A DNA stretch of 34,781 nt from positions 1-34,781 of the forward strand of contig CAZNLL010000028.1 of the NCBI GenBank assembly GCA_964573885.1. Direction: 5' to 3'. Source of the DNA: CAZNLL01 sp964573885 (GTDB lineage Bacteria; Desulfobacterota; DSM-4660; Desulfatiglandales; Desulfatiglandaceae). The notes beneath the pieces are model-generated. The model was given only the letters and a program-made list of their open reading frames with translations. It made no database searches and was not told the DNA's origin. Made by a program: the position numbers and the translations under genes. Of this stretch, positions 8,202 to 16,450 are shown piece by piece; the stretch's first letter is position 1, and the number at the start of each line of letters is the position of its first letter.

Positions 8202-9011
8202 TCAACGGTACTTGTCCCGCAATATCTGGATAACCTCTCTGAGGCGCCTTGATTCGGCCTCTTCATCTGCGTCACCATGGCCCAAAGGGCGATAATCCCA
8301 TTTAAGGGTCATTTTCGAGAGGGGCTGGTGGATGGGAACATTGGCCTCCATGTCGAGCACACTGAACCGTTCCTCCCTGTCCCCGCATACATAGGTCACT
8401 TCCGAGGGGTACCACGCCCCATCAATATCCCGGTAGTCATGAAAGCGCACGGCTACCATCAAGGGCCCCGCCGGTGAAATCACCCTGTAGCGTAAAAGGA
8501 GGGGAAGAAAACGCGCCTTATCAATCACCAGGACGGGATCTTGTGGTCCCATCTCTCCGATCCGGTAGGCCACGAGCCCCTCTAGCCGGGTGTAGCCCAC
8601 GGATTCCGGGTTGATGCCCATGGCCGATAAGAGGTTCAATATCGCCTCTTCTGTGTTGGCCATCACCAGTTGGCGGAAGGCCCTGTTGGGGACCACCTCC
8701 CGGACTACAGGATTGTCTTGTTCCCCCTCACCACCGGGACCGCCTATCCATTCCCAGGCAAAAAGGTCAGGCGATTGAAGCCATATTCTCTCTTTGCAGA
8801 CCCTCCCCTGCACCTGGTCCTTGTCCCTCAGCATCTCCCTGGACTGGATGATCACCAGGGACTTTAAGGCAGAAAAATTCTCTGTCATAAGGGCCACCAC
8901 CTGCTCCCCGGGCAGGATGTAAGCTTGAGCCGGGACCGAAAGGGCCGCCATGGAACAAAAACAAAGGACCCTCACAAAAGCCGTCCAAAAAGACACGCCC
9001 CTATCTCCCAT
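8202..9011 (-). CDS. LolA-like exported protein
   Basis: A 269-residue protein with a clear signal peptide (hydrophobic about residues 8-22, AQA near the cleavage point). The mature part resembles the LolA/LppX-type lipoprotein-carrier fold: an initial amphipathic helix (ALMTENFSALKSLVIIQS), beta strands with LFAWEW, and a later FHDYRDIDGAWYPSEVTY segment typical of outer-membrane-lipoprotein-sorting-like proteins. A role in moving lipids or lipoproteins across the periplasm is plausible, and fits the upstream plsC phospholipid gene, but it is not classical LolA and the cargo is unknown. The start ATG at 9011 has GGGAGG eight bases upstream; it overlaps the end of plsC by 11 bases. The open frame to 9056 is less likely. 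Confidence 0.62.
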   Translation of the reverse strand: MGDRGVSFWTAFVRVLCFCSMAALSVPAQAYILPGEQVVALMTENFSALKSLVIIQSREMLRDKDQVQGRVCKERIWLQSPDLFAWEWIGGPGGEGEQDNPVVREVVPNRAFRQLVMANTEEAILNLLSAMGINPESVGYTRLEGLVAYRIGEMGPQDPVLVIDKARFLPLLLRYRVISPAGPLMVAVRFHDYRDIDGAWYPSEVTYVCGDREERFSVLDMEANVPIHQPLSKMTLKWDYRPLGHGDADEEAESRRLREVIQILRDKYR

Positions 9012-9762
9012 GAGAGGTGCCTCCCGCCGGCGCATTGTCCGTGTCCGGATCTCCACGGCCCTGGTCTAACATGTGTGCCATATCTTCCCAGACCCGTTTC
9101 ATGAGACGGTCGATGTTCTTGCGGGTGTAGCCCCCCACCGGAATCGGGGGGCCGATCCGCAAATCAAAGGAACCCCTATTGATCCTCAGGCTCCCCTTGG
9201 GGACGATTCGGTGGCTGTTGATAATTGCCACAGGCACGATATCCGACCCTGCCTTCAGGGCCAGGTTAAACCCCCCCCTTTTGAAGGGCTGAAGCCTCCC
9301 GTCCACACTCCGCGTCCCTTCCGGGAATATGACCACAGACACCCCCTCCTTGATTCTTTTGGCCGCCTCGTTCATGCTTTGAATGGCCTTCCTCGGGTTG
9401 TCCCTCTCTATCCCAATATAACCCGCCCGTTTCATGCTGAAACCCAGAATGGGGATACGCATCAACTCTTGCTTGACAATGAATTTAAAATCTACAGGGA
9501 CATAGGCCAGCAGGGCAAAGATGTCAAAATAGCTTTGATGGTTGGTCATGTAAATGCGGGGCTGGTGGGGATCCACATTTCCCAACCCTTGAACCCTGAG
9601 CTTGATCCCGCACACCCAGAGGATCCCCCGGGCCCAAGGGACCGCGGCATAGGCATGGATGACCGTGCCTTTACGGTCGAAAAGGGAGAGGAGAAAGCCC
9701 CAGGCACACAGGATGATCGTATAAAGGGCGATAAAGGCGTTGAGGAGGAAAAACCTGATCAT
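9001..9762 (-). CDS. plsC: 1-acyl-sn-glycerol-3-phosphate acyltransferase
   Basis: A 253-residue membrane-associated acyltransferase that converts lysophosphatidic acid to phosphatidic acid. It carries the catalytic HX4D motif as NHQSYFD (H75, D80), the glycerol-phosphate-binding block GYIGIERDN near 114-122 and FPEGTRS (146-152), followed by VPVAI. An N-terminal hydrophobic stretch (about residues 4-28) anchors it. The ATG at 9762 has AAGGAAG eight bases upstream. It is the first gene of a minus-strand run (LolA-like, priA, tlpA-like, amidohydrolase) and overlaps the next by 11 bases. Its promoter must lie in the AT-rich 9763-9870 region, shared divergently with a small cysteine-rich protein. 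Confidence 0.9.
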   Translation of the reverse strand: MIRFFLLNAFIALYTIILCAWGFLLSLFDRKGTVIHAYAAVPWARGILWVCGIKLRVQGLGNVDPHQPRIYMTNHQSYFDIFALLAYVPVDFKFIVKQELMRIPILGFSMKRAGYIGIERDNPRKAIQSMNEAAKRIKEGVSVVIFPEGTRSVDGRLQPFKRGGFNLALKAGSDIVPVAIINSHRIVPKGSLRINRGSFDLRIGPPIPVGGYTRKNIDRLMKRVWEDMAHMLDQGRGDPDTDNAPAGGTSHGR

Positions 9763-9798
9763 ATCAAAGGCTTCCTTTTTAAAAAATCTAGAAATTTA

Positions 9799-9827
9799 TT
9801 GACATATAAAGATATTTAAATTATAAA
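9799..9827 (+). promoter_or_regulatory. Near-consensus sigma70 promoter of the 61-residue protein gene
   Basis: TTGACA (9799-9804), a 17-base spacer, then TATAAA (9822-9827). This is the best promoter match in the window. Transcription would start about 9834, leaving a leader of about 37 bases. Confidence 0.7.
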
Positions 9828-9847
9828 AGTTTATAATTAAATTATAA
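9821..9847. repeat. AT-rich inverted and phased repeats over the promoter
   Basis: TTATAAA (9821-9827) and TTTATAA (9830-9836) form a perfect inverted repeat with a 2-base spacer on the -10 box. A second near-palindrome spans 9831-9847. TTATAA recurs at 9821, 9831 and 9842, i.e. every 10-11 bases, one helical turn. This looks like an operator or a bent-DNA site controlling the divergent genes. Confidence 0.45.
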
Positions 9848-9870
9848 CTAAACGTATTTAGGGAGCGGTC

Positions 9871-10056
9871 ATGGCTGACTACATCGTATGCCAGAAAAAG
9901 CGGAACACCCCGCGCATAGATGTCCGCATCTGTGAGAAAAAATGTCCCTTAAAAGAGGCCTGTGAGGCCTATAAGGCCTACCTCAGGCAAACCTTCGACC
10001 ACCGGCAGATCCCTGTTTCTCCCGAGACCCCCCCTCTGGTGGCTGCCGCCTCATAA
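9871..10056 (+). CDS. Small cysteine-rich protein, unknown function
   Basis: A 61-residue hydrophilic protein. The first half has four cysteines: one in YIVCQKK and three in RICEKKCPLKEAC, i.e. C-x14-C-x3-C-x6-C, a spacing compatible with a zinc or iron-sulfur site. The second half is uncharged-to-acidic and ends PLVAAAS. There is no signal peptide or membrane segment. AGGGAG lies five bases before the ATG and a near-consensus promoter precedes it, so it should be well expressed. It is monocistronic, divergent from plsC and convergent with the sensor gene, 12 bases away. I recall no named family; I would expect homologues in related anaerobes. A redox or metal-responsive role is speculation. 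Confidence 0.72.
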   Translation: MADYIVCQKKRNTPRIDVRICEKKCPLKEACEAYKAYLRQTFDHRQIPVSPETPPLVAAAS

Positions 10057-10068
10057 GCCGGACGTGGT

Positions 10069-12321
10069 CTAAATCGTCTGCGTTGGGAAGGATCCCGCCC
10101 CCGAGTCAGGGGATTTCAAGGGGAGTTCAATCCTTAAGAGAATCATTCCTTCTCCCTCTCCCTGGGGGGAGATATCAACTTTACCCCCGTGGCGGTGGAT
10201 AATTATCTTGGAAAGGGGGAGGTCCAGGATGGCGGATCCCTCCCTGCTGGCAAATCTGGGGAGAAAAAACTGCTCCAGATCTTCTTCCCCAAGCCCCTCG
10301 GCCCGGTGCCGTATGGCGATCACCACCTGATCCCCCTCGCTGGCTGTAGAAAGCTGGATTCTTTCGCCCTTGCCCAAGGATATGACCGCGTGCCTTAACA
10401 GGCTATCAAAGGCCCGGCTGAGCAATCCCTCATCCCCTTGGATCATGGGTAGAGAGGGGCAAAAGGATTGTGCCACCTCAATCCCCTCGGCCCTGAGCTG
10501 ATCCTCCATATCCTCCAGGCAGCCCCTCAAAACCCGGTGGATATCCACGTCGGAGATACACAGGGTGAAGGGCTCTATAGAGGTGAGGATGATCTGAAGG
10601 ATATCTTCCAGCCTGGCCACCTCTTCCACAATGATCTGAGCGATCTTCCGGTGGGGATCGTCTTCCGGGAGGGCATCCCTGAGTCGGCGGGCAAACCCCC
10701 CGGCCGTGGCCAAAGGGTTTCTTATCTCATGGGCGAAGCGCGTTGAGATCTCTCCAAGGACCCGGATCTCTTCGGTCCTGAGGGCGCGCTCTTGCAATTT
10801 CTTCAACTCGGTGATCTCCACCATGATGCCGTCAACCCATTTCACCTGCCCCTGCCGGTCCAGGTTAGGCATGGCGTGATCAATAAACGTCAAGAGGCGC
10901 CCATCCTTGGCCTTCACCACCCTCTCCACGCGGTACTCTTTTCCCTGCTCCCAGCAGGCCTTGAGGAAATCCCCGTACCGTACCCCCTCATATCCACATA
11001 TCACCTCCCACCAGAAGTTTTTGTTGCCCACCACCTCCTCGGGTGTATAGCCCAGCTTTTCGGTGAAATAGGGATTGATGAACTCGGTGGTCCCGTCGTT
11101 GAGGATCCTGTACACGATCAGGGGAAGATTCTCCACCAGCTTGCGATACTTCTCCTCTGAGGCCACCAGATCCGCTGTCCTCTCTCTGACCCTTACCTCC
11201 AGGGTCCTGGCATACTCCTCGATTTGCCTGCGCCGCTCTTTCAGGGATTCAAGCATGGTGTTGAGGGATTGGGTCAGGAGGCCCACCTCGTCCGCGGGCC
11301 GGGGGTGCAGACGGCTCTCCCGCTTGCCCCGGGCGATCTCGTGGGCCTCTCCCACGATCTCTTTTATAGGGCGGATAAAAAGGGAGGCCACCAGCCAGGT
11401 AAGGCCGAAGGAGAGAAAAAGGCCGATCCCTCCCACCATGACCATGAGATAGGTGACCTTGGAGAGCCGTTGATTGATGGCAGAGCGATTCACATCGATC
11501 TTTACCAGGGCTACCACCTGGCCCAGGTAATCCCTGATTGGTCCCAAGAGAATGGACCGGTTGGGATAATGCTCAGGGGCAATGAGGATGAAGGGAGTTT
11601 CATGGTTCGATTCCTTCAGGTGTCGGACCAGGGGAAAGGGTTTTTTATCCTCTAGCGTCGTGTTAAGCGCCACGTACAACCCTTCCCCTTTTTTTTCATA
11701 AACTGTAAAATCCGGCCCCCAGTCCCTCTTAAGCCGCTCCAGGAAGGGTCTGTCAAAAGGAAATCCGATCTCAACGCTGCCCACAAGGGCCCCCAAATAG
11801 AAAACCGGGACCACCCCTCTAATTCCCAGGCCGGTCAGGCCCCACTCCAGGCCGGCCACGCCCCTTCCCCCTCTCATGGCCTCCACCACGGTCTTTCTAT
11901 AGGAGATCATCTCCCCCCACTCCTCCAGAAGATGAAGGCGGAGAAAGGATTTACCCGGCGGGACATGGAGGTGAAACTGGCTGATCCCGAAATCTCTCCT
12001 CAGTTCTCCGTAAAGTGGGGTGAGACGCTTAATGAGGGCTTCCTTGTTCCTTTCGGCCAGGAGACTCTGGACCTGCGGGTCCTGGGCCACGGTCGTTGCC
12101 AGGGAAAGGGCCTGCTCCTCCTTATGTTCCATCGCCGCAAGGAAGATATGGTATAATTTAAGGATATCCTTCTGTTCCTCTTTCTTAATGAGCACCTGCT
12201 GGCTGGTCAGACCGATGTAGACCAGGGCCGTGGTTCCCACAAAAGAAAACAGGAGAAAGGGGAAAACGAGTTTCCATTTCAGGCTGATGTTTTGGGCTTT
12301 TTGAACGATATCCGAAAGCAT
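10069..12321 (-). CDS. Membrane sensor protein: dCache, HAMP, PAS, HisKA, degenerate ATPase domain
   Basis: A 750-residue membrane protein. Transmembrane segments lie at about 18-38 and 290-314; between them is an extracytoplasmic sensor matching the dCache_3 pattern (SQFHLHVPPGKSFLRLH, TVVEAMR, GLGIRGVVPVF). A HAMP linker (about 315-367), a coiled segment, a PAS domain (about 388-505) and a HisKA dimerisation domain with phospho-acceptor H531 in FAHEIRNPL follow. The C-terminal domain aligns with HATPase_c, but the N-box asparagine is a histidine (SLLRHA, H644), the DxGxG G1 box is HRAEG (672-676), and GTGLGL is GSAILDL. ATP binding is therefore doubtful. No response regulator gene is nearby. 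It follows mtgA by five bases; no strong ribosome-binding site precedes the ATG. Confidence 0.85.
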   Translation of the reverse strand: MLSDIVQKAQNISLKWKLVFPFLLFSFVGTTALVYIGLTSQQVLIKKEEQKDILKLYHIFLAAMEHKEEQALSLATTVAQDPQVQSLLAERNKEALIKRLTPLYGELRRDFGISQFHLHVPPGKSFLRLHLLEEWGEMISYRKTVVEAMRGGRGVAGLEWGLTGLGIRGVVPVFYLGALVGSVEIGFPFDRPFLERLKRDWGPDFTVYEKKGEGLYVALNTTLEDKKPFPLVRHLKESNHETPFILIAPEHYPNRSILLGPIRDYLGQVVALVKIDVNRSAINQRLSKVTYLMVMVGGIGLFLSFGLTWLVASLFIRPIKEIVGEAHEIARGKRESRLHPRPADEVGLLTQSLNTMLESLKERRRQIEEYARTLEVRVRERTADLVASEEKYRKLVENLPLIVYRILNDGTTEFINPYFTEKLGYTPEEVVGNKNFWWEVICGYEGVRYGDFLKACWEQGKEYRVERVVKAKDGRLLTFIDHAMPNLDRQGQVKWVDGIMVEITELKKLQERALRTEEIRVLGEISTRFAHEIRNPLATAGGFARRLRDALPEDDPHRKIAQIIVEEVARLEDILQIILTSIEPFTLCISDVDIHRVLRGCLEDMEDQLRAEGIEVAQSFCPSLPMIQGDEGLLSRAFDSLLRHAVISLGKGERIQLSTASEGDQVVIAIRHRAEGLGEEDLEQFFLPRFASREGSAILDLPLSKIIIHRHGGKVDISPQGEGEGMILLRIELPLKSPDSGAGSFPTQTI

Positions 12322-12326
12322 GCTTT

Positions 12327-13037
12327 TCAGGAGATCAGGGGCATCCTTTTCATGTCCCTCAAGATTCTTTTCTGCCGTTCAAGGACCCGGGAATTGGGGT
12401 GCACCGGTGACCACCGGTGGGGGTTGGGCAGGATGGCGGCCAGCAGTGCCGCCTGAGAAGGATTGAGCCTGCCGCAGGAGGCATGGAAGTACCGCCTTGC
12501 CGCCTCCTCGGCCCCCATGATCCCTGTTCCCCAGTCAACCGTATTCAGATAGGTCTCAAGGATCCTCTCTTTATCCCAGAATATCTCAATCAATAAAGTA
12601 TAGTATGCCTCTGCACCTTTTCTCAACCAGCTCCTTTCAGGCCACAAAAAAATGGTCCTGGCCACCTGCATGGTAATGGTGCTGGCCCCCCGGACCCCAC
12701 GTTGGAGGAGCAAATCCCTTACTGCGTGACCCAGTTCGGCAAAATCAAAGCCATGATGATCTAAAAAGCGCTGGTCTTCGCCGGCCAAGACCGCCTTTCT
12801 TAAATAGGGAGAGACCAGGTGCAAAGACCGCCATGTCTCCCGCAGATTGTGCATCTTATAGGAGCCACCCCCTTTAACCCACTGCCAGGCCATAACAGCG
12901 GTGAACGGGGGGTTTACGAACCGGACCACCAGTATCTGGATGACGGTCAGGGCCCATACCAGAAGAAGCCCCTTTAAAAGCCACCTCACAGCCCTCCTAA
13001 AAAACGAGGCGGACTTTTTCCGTCCTCTTTTACCCAT
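12327..13037 (-). CDS. mtgA: Monofunctional biosynthetic peptidoglycan transglycosylase
   Basis: A 236-residue GT51 family glycosyltransferase that polymerises lipid II into glycan strands. One transmembrane helix (about 19-40) anchors the N-terminus; the catalytic domain lies outside. The catalytic glutamate is in GEDQRFLDHHGFD (E87); other family blocks are RGASTITMQVARTIFLWPERSWLRKG, ERILETYLNTVDWGTGIMGAEEAARRYF and SQAALLAAILPNPHRWSP. There is no transpeptidase domain, hence monofunctional. The length matches E. coli MtgA. The start overlaps the end of mazG by eight bases and the sensor gene follows five bases later, so it sits in the middle of a cvpA-mazG-mtgA-sensor operon. Confidence 0.93.
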   Translation of the reverse strand: MGKRGRKKSASFFRRAVRWLLKGLLLVWALTVIQILVVRFVNPPFTAVMAWQWVKGGGSYKMHNLRETWRSLHLVSPYLRKAVLAGEDQRFLDHHGFDFAELGHAVRDLLLQRGVRGASTITMQVARTIFLWPERSWLRKGAEAYYTLLIEIFWDKERILETYLNTVDWGTGIMGAEEAARRYFHASCGRLNPSQAALLAAILPNPHRWSPVHPNSRVLERQKRILRDMKRMPLIS

Positions 13038-13827
13038 CTCCTGCTACGATCTTCTCCCAGGCACATTCCAGCACTTGGGGCGATGCATGCTCAAGGTCAG
13101 TTCCAGACGCCTCGAGTTCCTCTTCCAGCCTCTCAAAGCTTTTGATGAATCTCCGGTTGGCACGCCTCAACAGGTCCTCCGCATTTAAGTCCCAGTGCCG
13201 GGCCATCACGGCAAGATCAAAGAGGAGAGAGCCGAGGCCTTCCGCCACATTTTTCTTGTCCCCCCCGTCTACCGCCTTTTGAAGGGTCTCCACACCCTTG
13301 GAGATCCTTTTTCCGCCGCTTTCCTCCTTTGACCTGTCCAGGCCCAGCTTGGAGGCCCTCTCTGTCACCCTGTGCGCCCTTAGAAGGGCGGGAAGCGCCA
13401 CGGGCACCCCCTCCAGCATGGGGGCCGCCCTTTTCGGAGCGCCCTTTTCGGCCTGTTTTATGCGGGCCCAATTGACAACCACATCCTCCGCATTCCTCAC
13501 CTTTTCTTGCCCGAACACGTGGGGGTGCCGGCGAATCATCTTGCGGGTAATGCCCTCCACAACCTGAACAAAACCAAACTCCCCTCTCTCCTCCGCCAAC
13601 CTGGCCAGGAAAAAGACATGGAAAAGCAGATCGCCCAATTCCTGGCAGACCTCCTTGGGGTCCCCCTCCTCGATGGCCTCCATCACCTCATAGGCCTCTT
13701 CGAGAAGGTATATCTTGATGGATGAATCCGTCTGCCTGGCATCCCAAGGGCATCCGCCGGGCCCTCGAAGCCGCGCCACCAATTCAACAAGGGCCTCCAC
13801 AGCCCTTGACAACCTATTTGATTCCAT
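13030..13827 (-). CDS. mazG: Nucleoside triphosphate pyrophosphohydrolase MazG
   Basis: A 265-residue all-alpha NTP pyrophosphatase that removes non-canonical or excess NTPs. The N-terminal MazG domain has CPWDARQT, the metal-binding LLEEAYE (E43, E44, E47) and ELGD (E63, D66). A second MazG-like half from about residue 130 contains KLGLDRS and EGLGSLLFDLAVMARHW, as in the two-domain E. coli-type enzyme; the second half is the usual, more conserved length. A GGGA lies just before ATG 13827. It overlaps cvpA by 14 bases and mtgA by eight, so translation is probably coupled across all three. Confidence 0.93.
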   Translation of the reverse strand: MESNRLSRAVEALVELVARLRGPGGCPWDARQTDSSIKIYLLEEAYEVMEAIEEGDPKEVCQELGDLLFHVFFLARLAEERGEFGFVQVVEGITRKMIRRHPHVFGQEKVRNAEDVVVNWARIKQAEKGAPKRAAPMLEGVPVALPALLRAHRVTERASKLGLDRSKEESGGKRISKGVETLQKAVDGGDKKNVAEGLGSLLFDLAVMARHWDLNAEDLLRRANRRFIKSFERLEEELEASGTDLEHASPQVLECAWEKIVAGDG

Positions 13828-14383
13828 TTTTCCCGGAGAGGTCTCGGACCTTTTCGGTCAAGACCTCCTTGGCTCCTCTCTTTACCCCTAGGAATTTCTT
13901 TTTCCACGCCTGATAGGCATCGGGAGATATAAGGTTGACCATGGACTGGTAGGAAGAGATGACAAAGGGGGCCAGACGCGACTTGGCGATGAGGGGCGCC
14001 TTTGAGGGGACAAAGAACGTGAGAAGGACAATAGCCAAATATATAATAATGACACCCTTTAATACAGCGAGACCTGCTCCCAGGGCCCTGTCCGTCCAGC
14101 CCAGGAAGGCCTTCTTCAGGGCCATCTTCAAGGCTGCCCCCCCCAGATTACACAGGAGAAAGACCACCACAAAAAGACAGGCGAAACTGATCAAAGGAAG
14201 GGCACTGACCGTGGGAAGATATCCCTTCAAAAAAACGGTCATCTGCGGTTGGAATTTATTGGCGAGCCATATCCCTAGGACAACGCCTGCCAGGGCACCG
14301 ATCTCCCGGAAGAATCCTCGAACCACACCGCGGACAATGAGAAAAATCATTGTTACGAGTATGATCATGTCTAGAAGATTCAT
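13814..14383 (-). CDS. cvpA: CvpA family membrane protein
   Basis: A 189-residue inner-membrane protein of the CvpA (colicin V production) family. Four hydrophobic segments occupy about residues 5-21, 27-43, 60-85 and 100-125. The N-terminal MNLLDMIILVTMIFLIVRGVVRGFFREI, with its RGxxRGFFRE block, is the family hallmark. Homologues help keep the cell envelope intact; the biochemical role is not settled. It is the first gene of the overlapping cvpA-mazG-mtgA-sensor run, an envelope-related context. The start codon has only a weak upstream ribosome-binding site. The C-terminal tail from about residue 150 is basic. Confidence 0.85.
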   Translation of the reverse strand: MNLLDMIILVTMIFLIVRGVVRGFFREIGALAGVVLGIWLANKFQPQMTVFLKGYLPTVSALPLISFACLFVVVFLLCNLGGAALKMALKKAFLGWTDRALGAGLAVLKGVIIIYLAIVLLTFFVPSKAPLIAKSRLAPFVISSYQSMVNLISPDAYQAWKKKFLGVKRGAKEVLTEKVRDLSGKNGIK

Positions 14384-14589
14384 GGCGAACTTTTATCAGA
14401 GCTCTCTCTGTAAGGTCAAGGCGGAATCTCACCCCAAGTCCTTGATGGATGAAGGTTGCCCGTCAAGATCTTTTGTGATAAATTAAGGTTTTCAGCGTTT
14501 ACCGCTATCCCCGATGCCGTGATTTTCCCGGTTTCAAACGGACCTGCCACCCGGACCCGGTTCCCAGCCAGGGGGCAGATCAACGAGCC

Positions 14590-15822
14590 ATGGAAAAGCA
14601 AAAGATAGAGCTCATTACCCAAATCAGCCTGGACATCAACGAGGTCAAGGACCTGGATATGCTCCTCGAGCGGATACTCACCAATGTCCGGGCCTTTTTT
14701 AATGCGGACGCAGGGTCCATCTACCTCAAGGAAGGAGACAAGCTCAGATTCAGCTACACCCAGAATGATACCCTTCAAAGGCGGCTGGGGCCCAACAAAA
14801 AGCTTCCCTATCACACCTTTTTCGTGCCCATCAACAACCACTCCATCGCCGGGTATGTGGCCAAGAACTGCGAGGTCGCCAATATTCCCGATGTATACAA
14901 AATGAGCGGTTCCGAGCCTTACACCTTTGACTCGGCCTTTGACACCATGTCCGATTACAGGACCTCCTCCATGCTCACTGTACCCATGATCAACCAGCGG
15001 GGTGAGGTTCTGGGGGTCATGCAAATCATCAACGCCCAGGACGATGCAGGGGAGATTATCCCCTTTTCCCCCTTGGGGGAATCCCTGATACAACACTTCG
15101 CCACCAGTGCCGCCCTGGCCGTGGAACGGGCCCAGATGACCCGAAATATCATCATGCGCATGATCAGCATGGCTGAACTTCGAGACCCCAAGGAGACAGG
15201 ATCCCACGTAAACAGGGTGGCCTCTTATTCGGTGGAGATCTATGAAACCTGGGCCTCAAAAAAGGATGTGAGCCGAAAAGAGGTCAACAAGCAAAAAGAT
15301 ATCCTGAGAATGGCCGCCATGTTGCACGATGTAGGGAAAGTGGCCATCAGCGACCTCATCTTAAAGAAACCCGCAAGACTGTCTCAGGATGAATTCGAGA
15401 TCATGAAAAGCCATACCTATTTGGGTGCCAGACTCTTCAGAGACGCCCATTCGGACTTCGACGACATGGCCGCACAGGTTGCCTTCAGTCATCACGAAAA
15501 ATGGGACGGCACGGGATATCCCGGCCATATGAATCCTATCACCGAAGAGCCCTTGCCCGGCTTTGCAGGGGAGGACGGCAAACCCAAGGCCAAAAGAGGT
15601 GAGGAGATCCCCCTCTTCGGGAGGATCGTTGCCCTGGCCGATGTCTATGACGCCCTCTGCTCCCGCAGATCTTACAAGGAGCCATGGGATGAGGGCCGCG
15701 TGCTTGAAGAAATCCACCGCTCCTCGGGCAAACATTTTGAGCCCGACATGGTGGATGCCTTTTTTTCCTGCCTGGATGTCCTGAAATCCATTGCCGCCCG
15801 TTACCCGGATGAACCCGGCTAG
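14590..15822 (+). CDS. GAF and HD-GYP domain protein, probable cyclic-di-GMP phosphodiesterase
   Basis: A 410-residue cytoplasmic protein. Residues about 8-180 form a GAF domain (DAGSIYLKEGDKLRF, MLTVPMINQRGEVLGVMQIINA). The HD-GYP part follows: HDVGKVAISDLILKKPARL, SHHEKWDGTGYPG, LADVYDALCSRRSYKE. It retains the HD pair and the GYP motif. About 25 residues rich in proline and charge separate GYP from GEEIPLFGRI; I recall a similar insertion in deltaproteobacterial HD proteins. The family hydrolyses cyclic-di-GMP, with GAF as the likely sensor or dimer partner. No receiver domain is present. The ATG at 14590 has only GGGGG about 12 bases upstream. The gene stands alone, divergent from cvpA across a 206-base region. 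Confidence 0.88.
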   Translation: MEKQKIELITQISLDINEVKDLDMLLERILTNVRAFFNADAGSIYLKEGDKLRFSYTQNDTLQRRLGPNKKLPYHTFFVPINNHSIAGYVAKNCEVANIPDVYKMSGSEPYTFDSAFDTMSDYRTSSMLTVPMINQRGEVLGVMQIINAQDDAGEIIPFSPLGESLIQHFATSAALAVERAQMTRNIIMRMISMAELRDPKETGSHVNRVASYSVEIYETWASKKDVSRKEVNKQKDILRMAAMLHDVGKVAISDLILKKPARLSQDEFEIMKSHTYLGARLFRDAHSDFDDMAAQVAFSHHEKWDGTGYPGHMNPITEEPLPGFAGEDGKPKAKRGEEIPLFGRIVALADVYDALCSRRSYKEPWDEGRVLEEIHRSSGKHFEPDMVDAFFSCLDVLKSIAARYPDEPG

Positions 15823-15884
15823 TACCTATCCATACATCAATCAATTCCGGGCACAAGCGTGTTTCCAATACTGGGCTGAGAGGT

Positions 15885-16289
15885 CTAACCGAGATCCACA
15901 ATAGGCCTCACCTCTGTAATCCGGAAGCGTATAGCGGCGTGGATCATGTTGGCCGCCTCCGGGCCCGCGGCCTTGGCGATGTTATCCTTTATCTGGTCGT
16001 AAAAGCCGCCACCCTTTTCGATGTCCATGACCTCCAGATAGACCCTGGCCCCTTTCCAGTCCATGATGGCCTTTCCCGGATCGAGAACAATAAAGACGGC
16101 CTTGGGATTCTCCTGGAGGTTCCGGAAGGATCGGTTTTTCCCGATTCCCATGACCACCGTGTTCTCATCGATCATCTGGGGAGAGCCAAAAACCGCCACA
16201 TTGACATCCCCTTTGGTGTTGGCGGTGCTAAGCGTTCCAATCCTGGGGCTCTTGTTAAATAGGGATATTAACTCCTGTCGATTCATCAT
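15885..16289 (-). CDS. Pyridoxamine 5'-phosphate oxidase-fold (FMN-binding) protein
   Basis: A 134-residue split-barrel flavin-binding protein. The N-terminus NRQELISLFNKSPRIGTLSTAN and the following DVNVAVFGSPQ, MGIGKNRSFRNLQENPKAVFIV block are typical of small PPOX-family proteins that bind FMN as dimers. It is too short for PdxH; family members act as flavin or F420-dependent reductases or carriers, and the substrate is unknown. Two adjacent ATG codons are possible: GGAGG lies three bases before the first (16289) and six before the second (16286), so the second may be used. Convergent with the HD-GYP gene, 62 bases away; no clear terminator hairpin lies between them. Confidence 0.85.
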   Translation of the reverse strand: MMNRQELISLFNKSPRIGTLSTANTKGDVNVAVFGSPQMIDENTVVMGIGKNRSFRNLQENPKAVFIVLDPGKAIMDWKGARVYLEVMDIEKGGGFYDQIKDNIAKAAGPEAANMIHAAIRFRITEVRPIVDLG

Positions 16290-16402
16290 GGACCTCCGTA
16301 AGGTTTTATGGTTAGAATATCCCCTTCTTTGCCACTCTCAGTCATTCCGGGGATAACCTTCCTTTTCTAGATTCACCGGCGGCAGGCCTTGATTCTCTTT
16401 TT

Positions 16403-16416
16403 GCACCCAAGGGTGC
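16403..16416. repeat. Short palindromic hairpin
   Basis: GCACCC (16403-16408) and GGGTGC (16411-16416) are exact reverse complements around two bases. On the plus strand it follows a run of five T; on the minus strand it is followed by A, so it is not a standard terminator on either strand. Confidence 0.45.
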
Positions 16417-16450
16417 GCCTCCCCGCACAATGGGGCTCCCGGGGTGTTAC

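Noticed and set aside
14392..14419. TTGACC-16-GATAAA promoter for cvpA on the minus strand
   Set aside because: The -10 box is only about eight bases from the start codon, so the transcript would be nearly leaderless; too weak to list.
14416..15207. 263-codon open frame antisense to the GAF/HD-GYP gene
   Set aside because: The plus strand encodes clear GAF and HD motifs over the same bases; the antisense translation is low-complexity in glycine and valine without family resemblance.
15500..15620. Insertion after the GYP motif of the HD-GYP protein as a novelty
   Set aside because: I recall the same PLPG...GEEIPLFGRI arrangement in other deltaproteobacterial HD proteins, so it is a subfamily trait rather than new.
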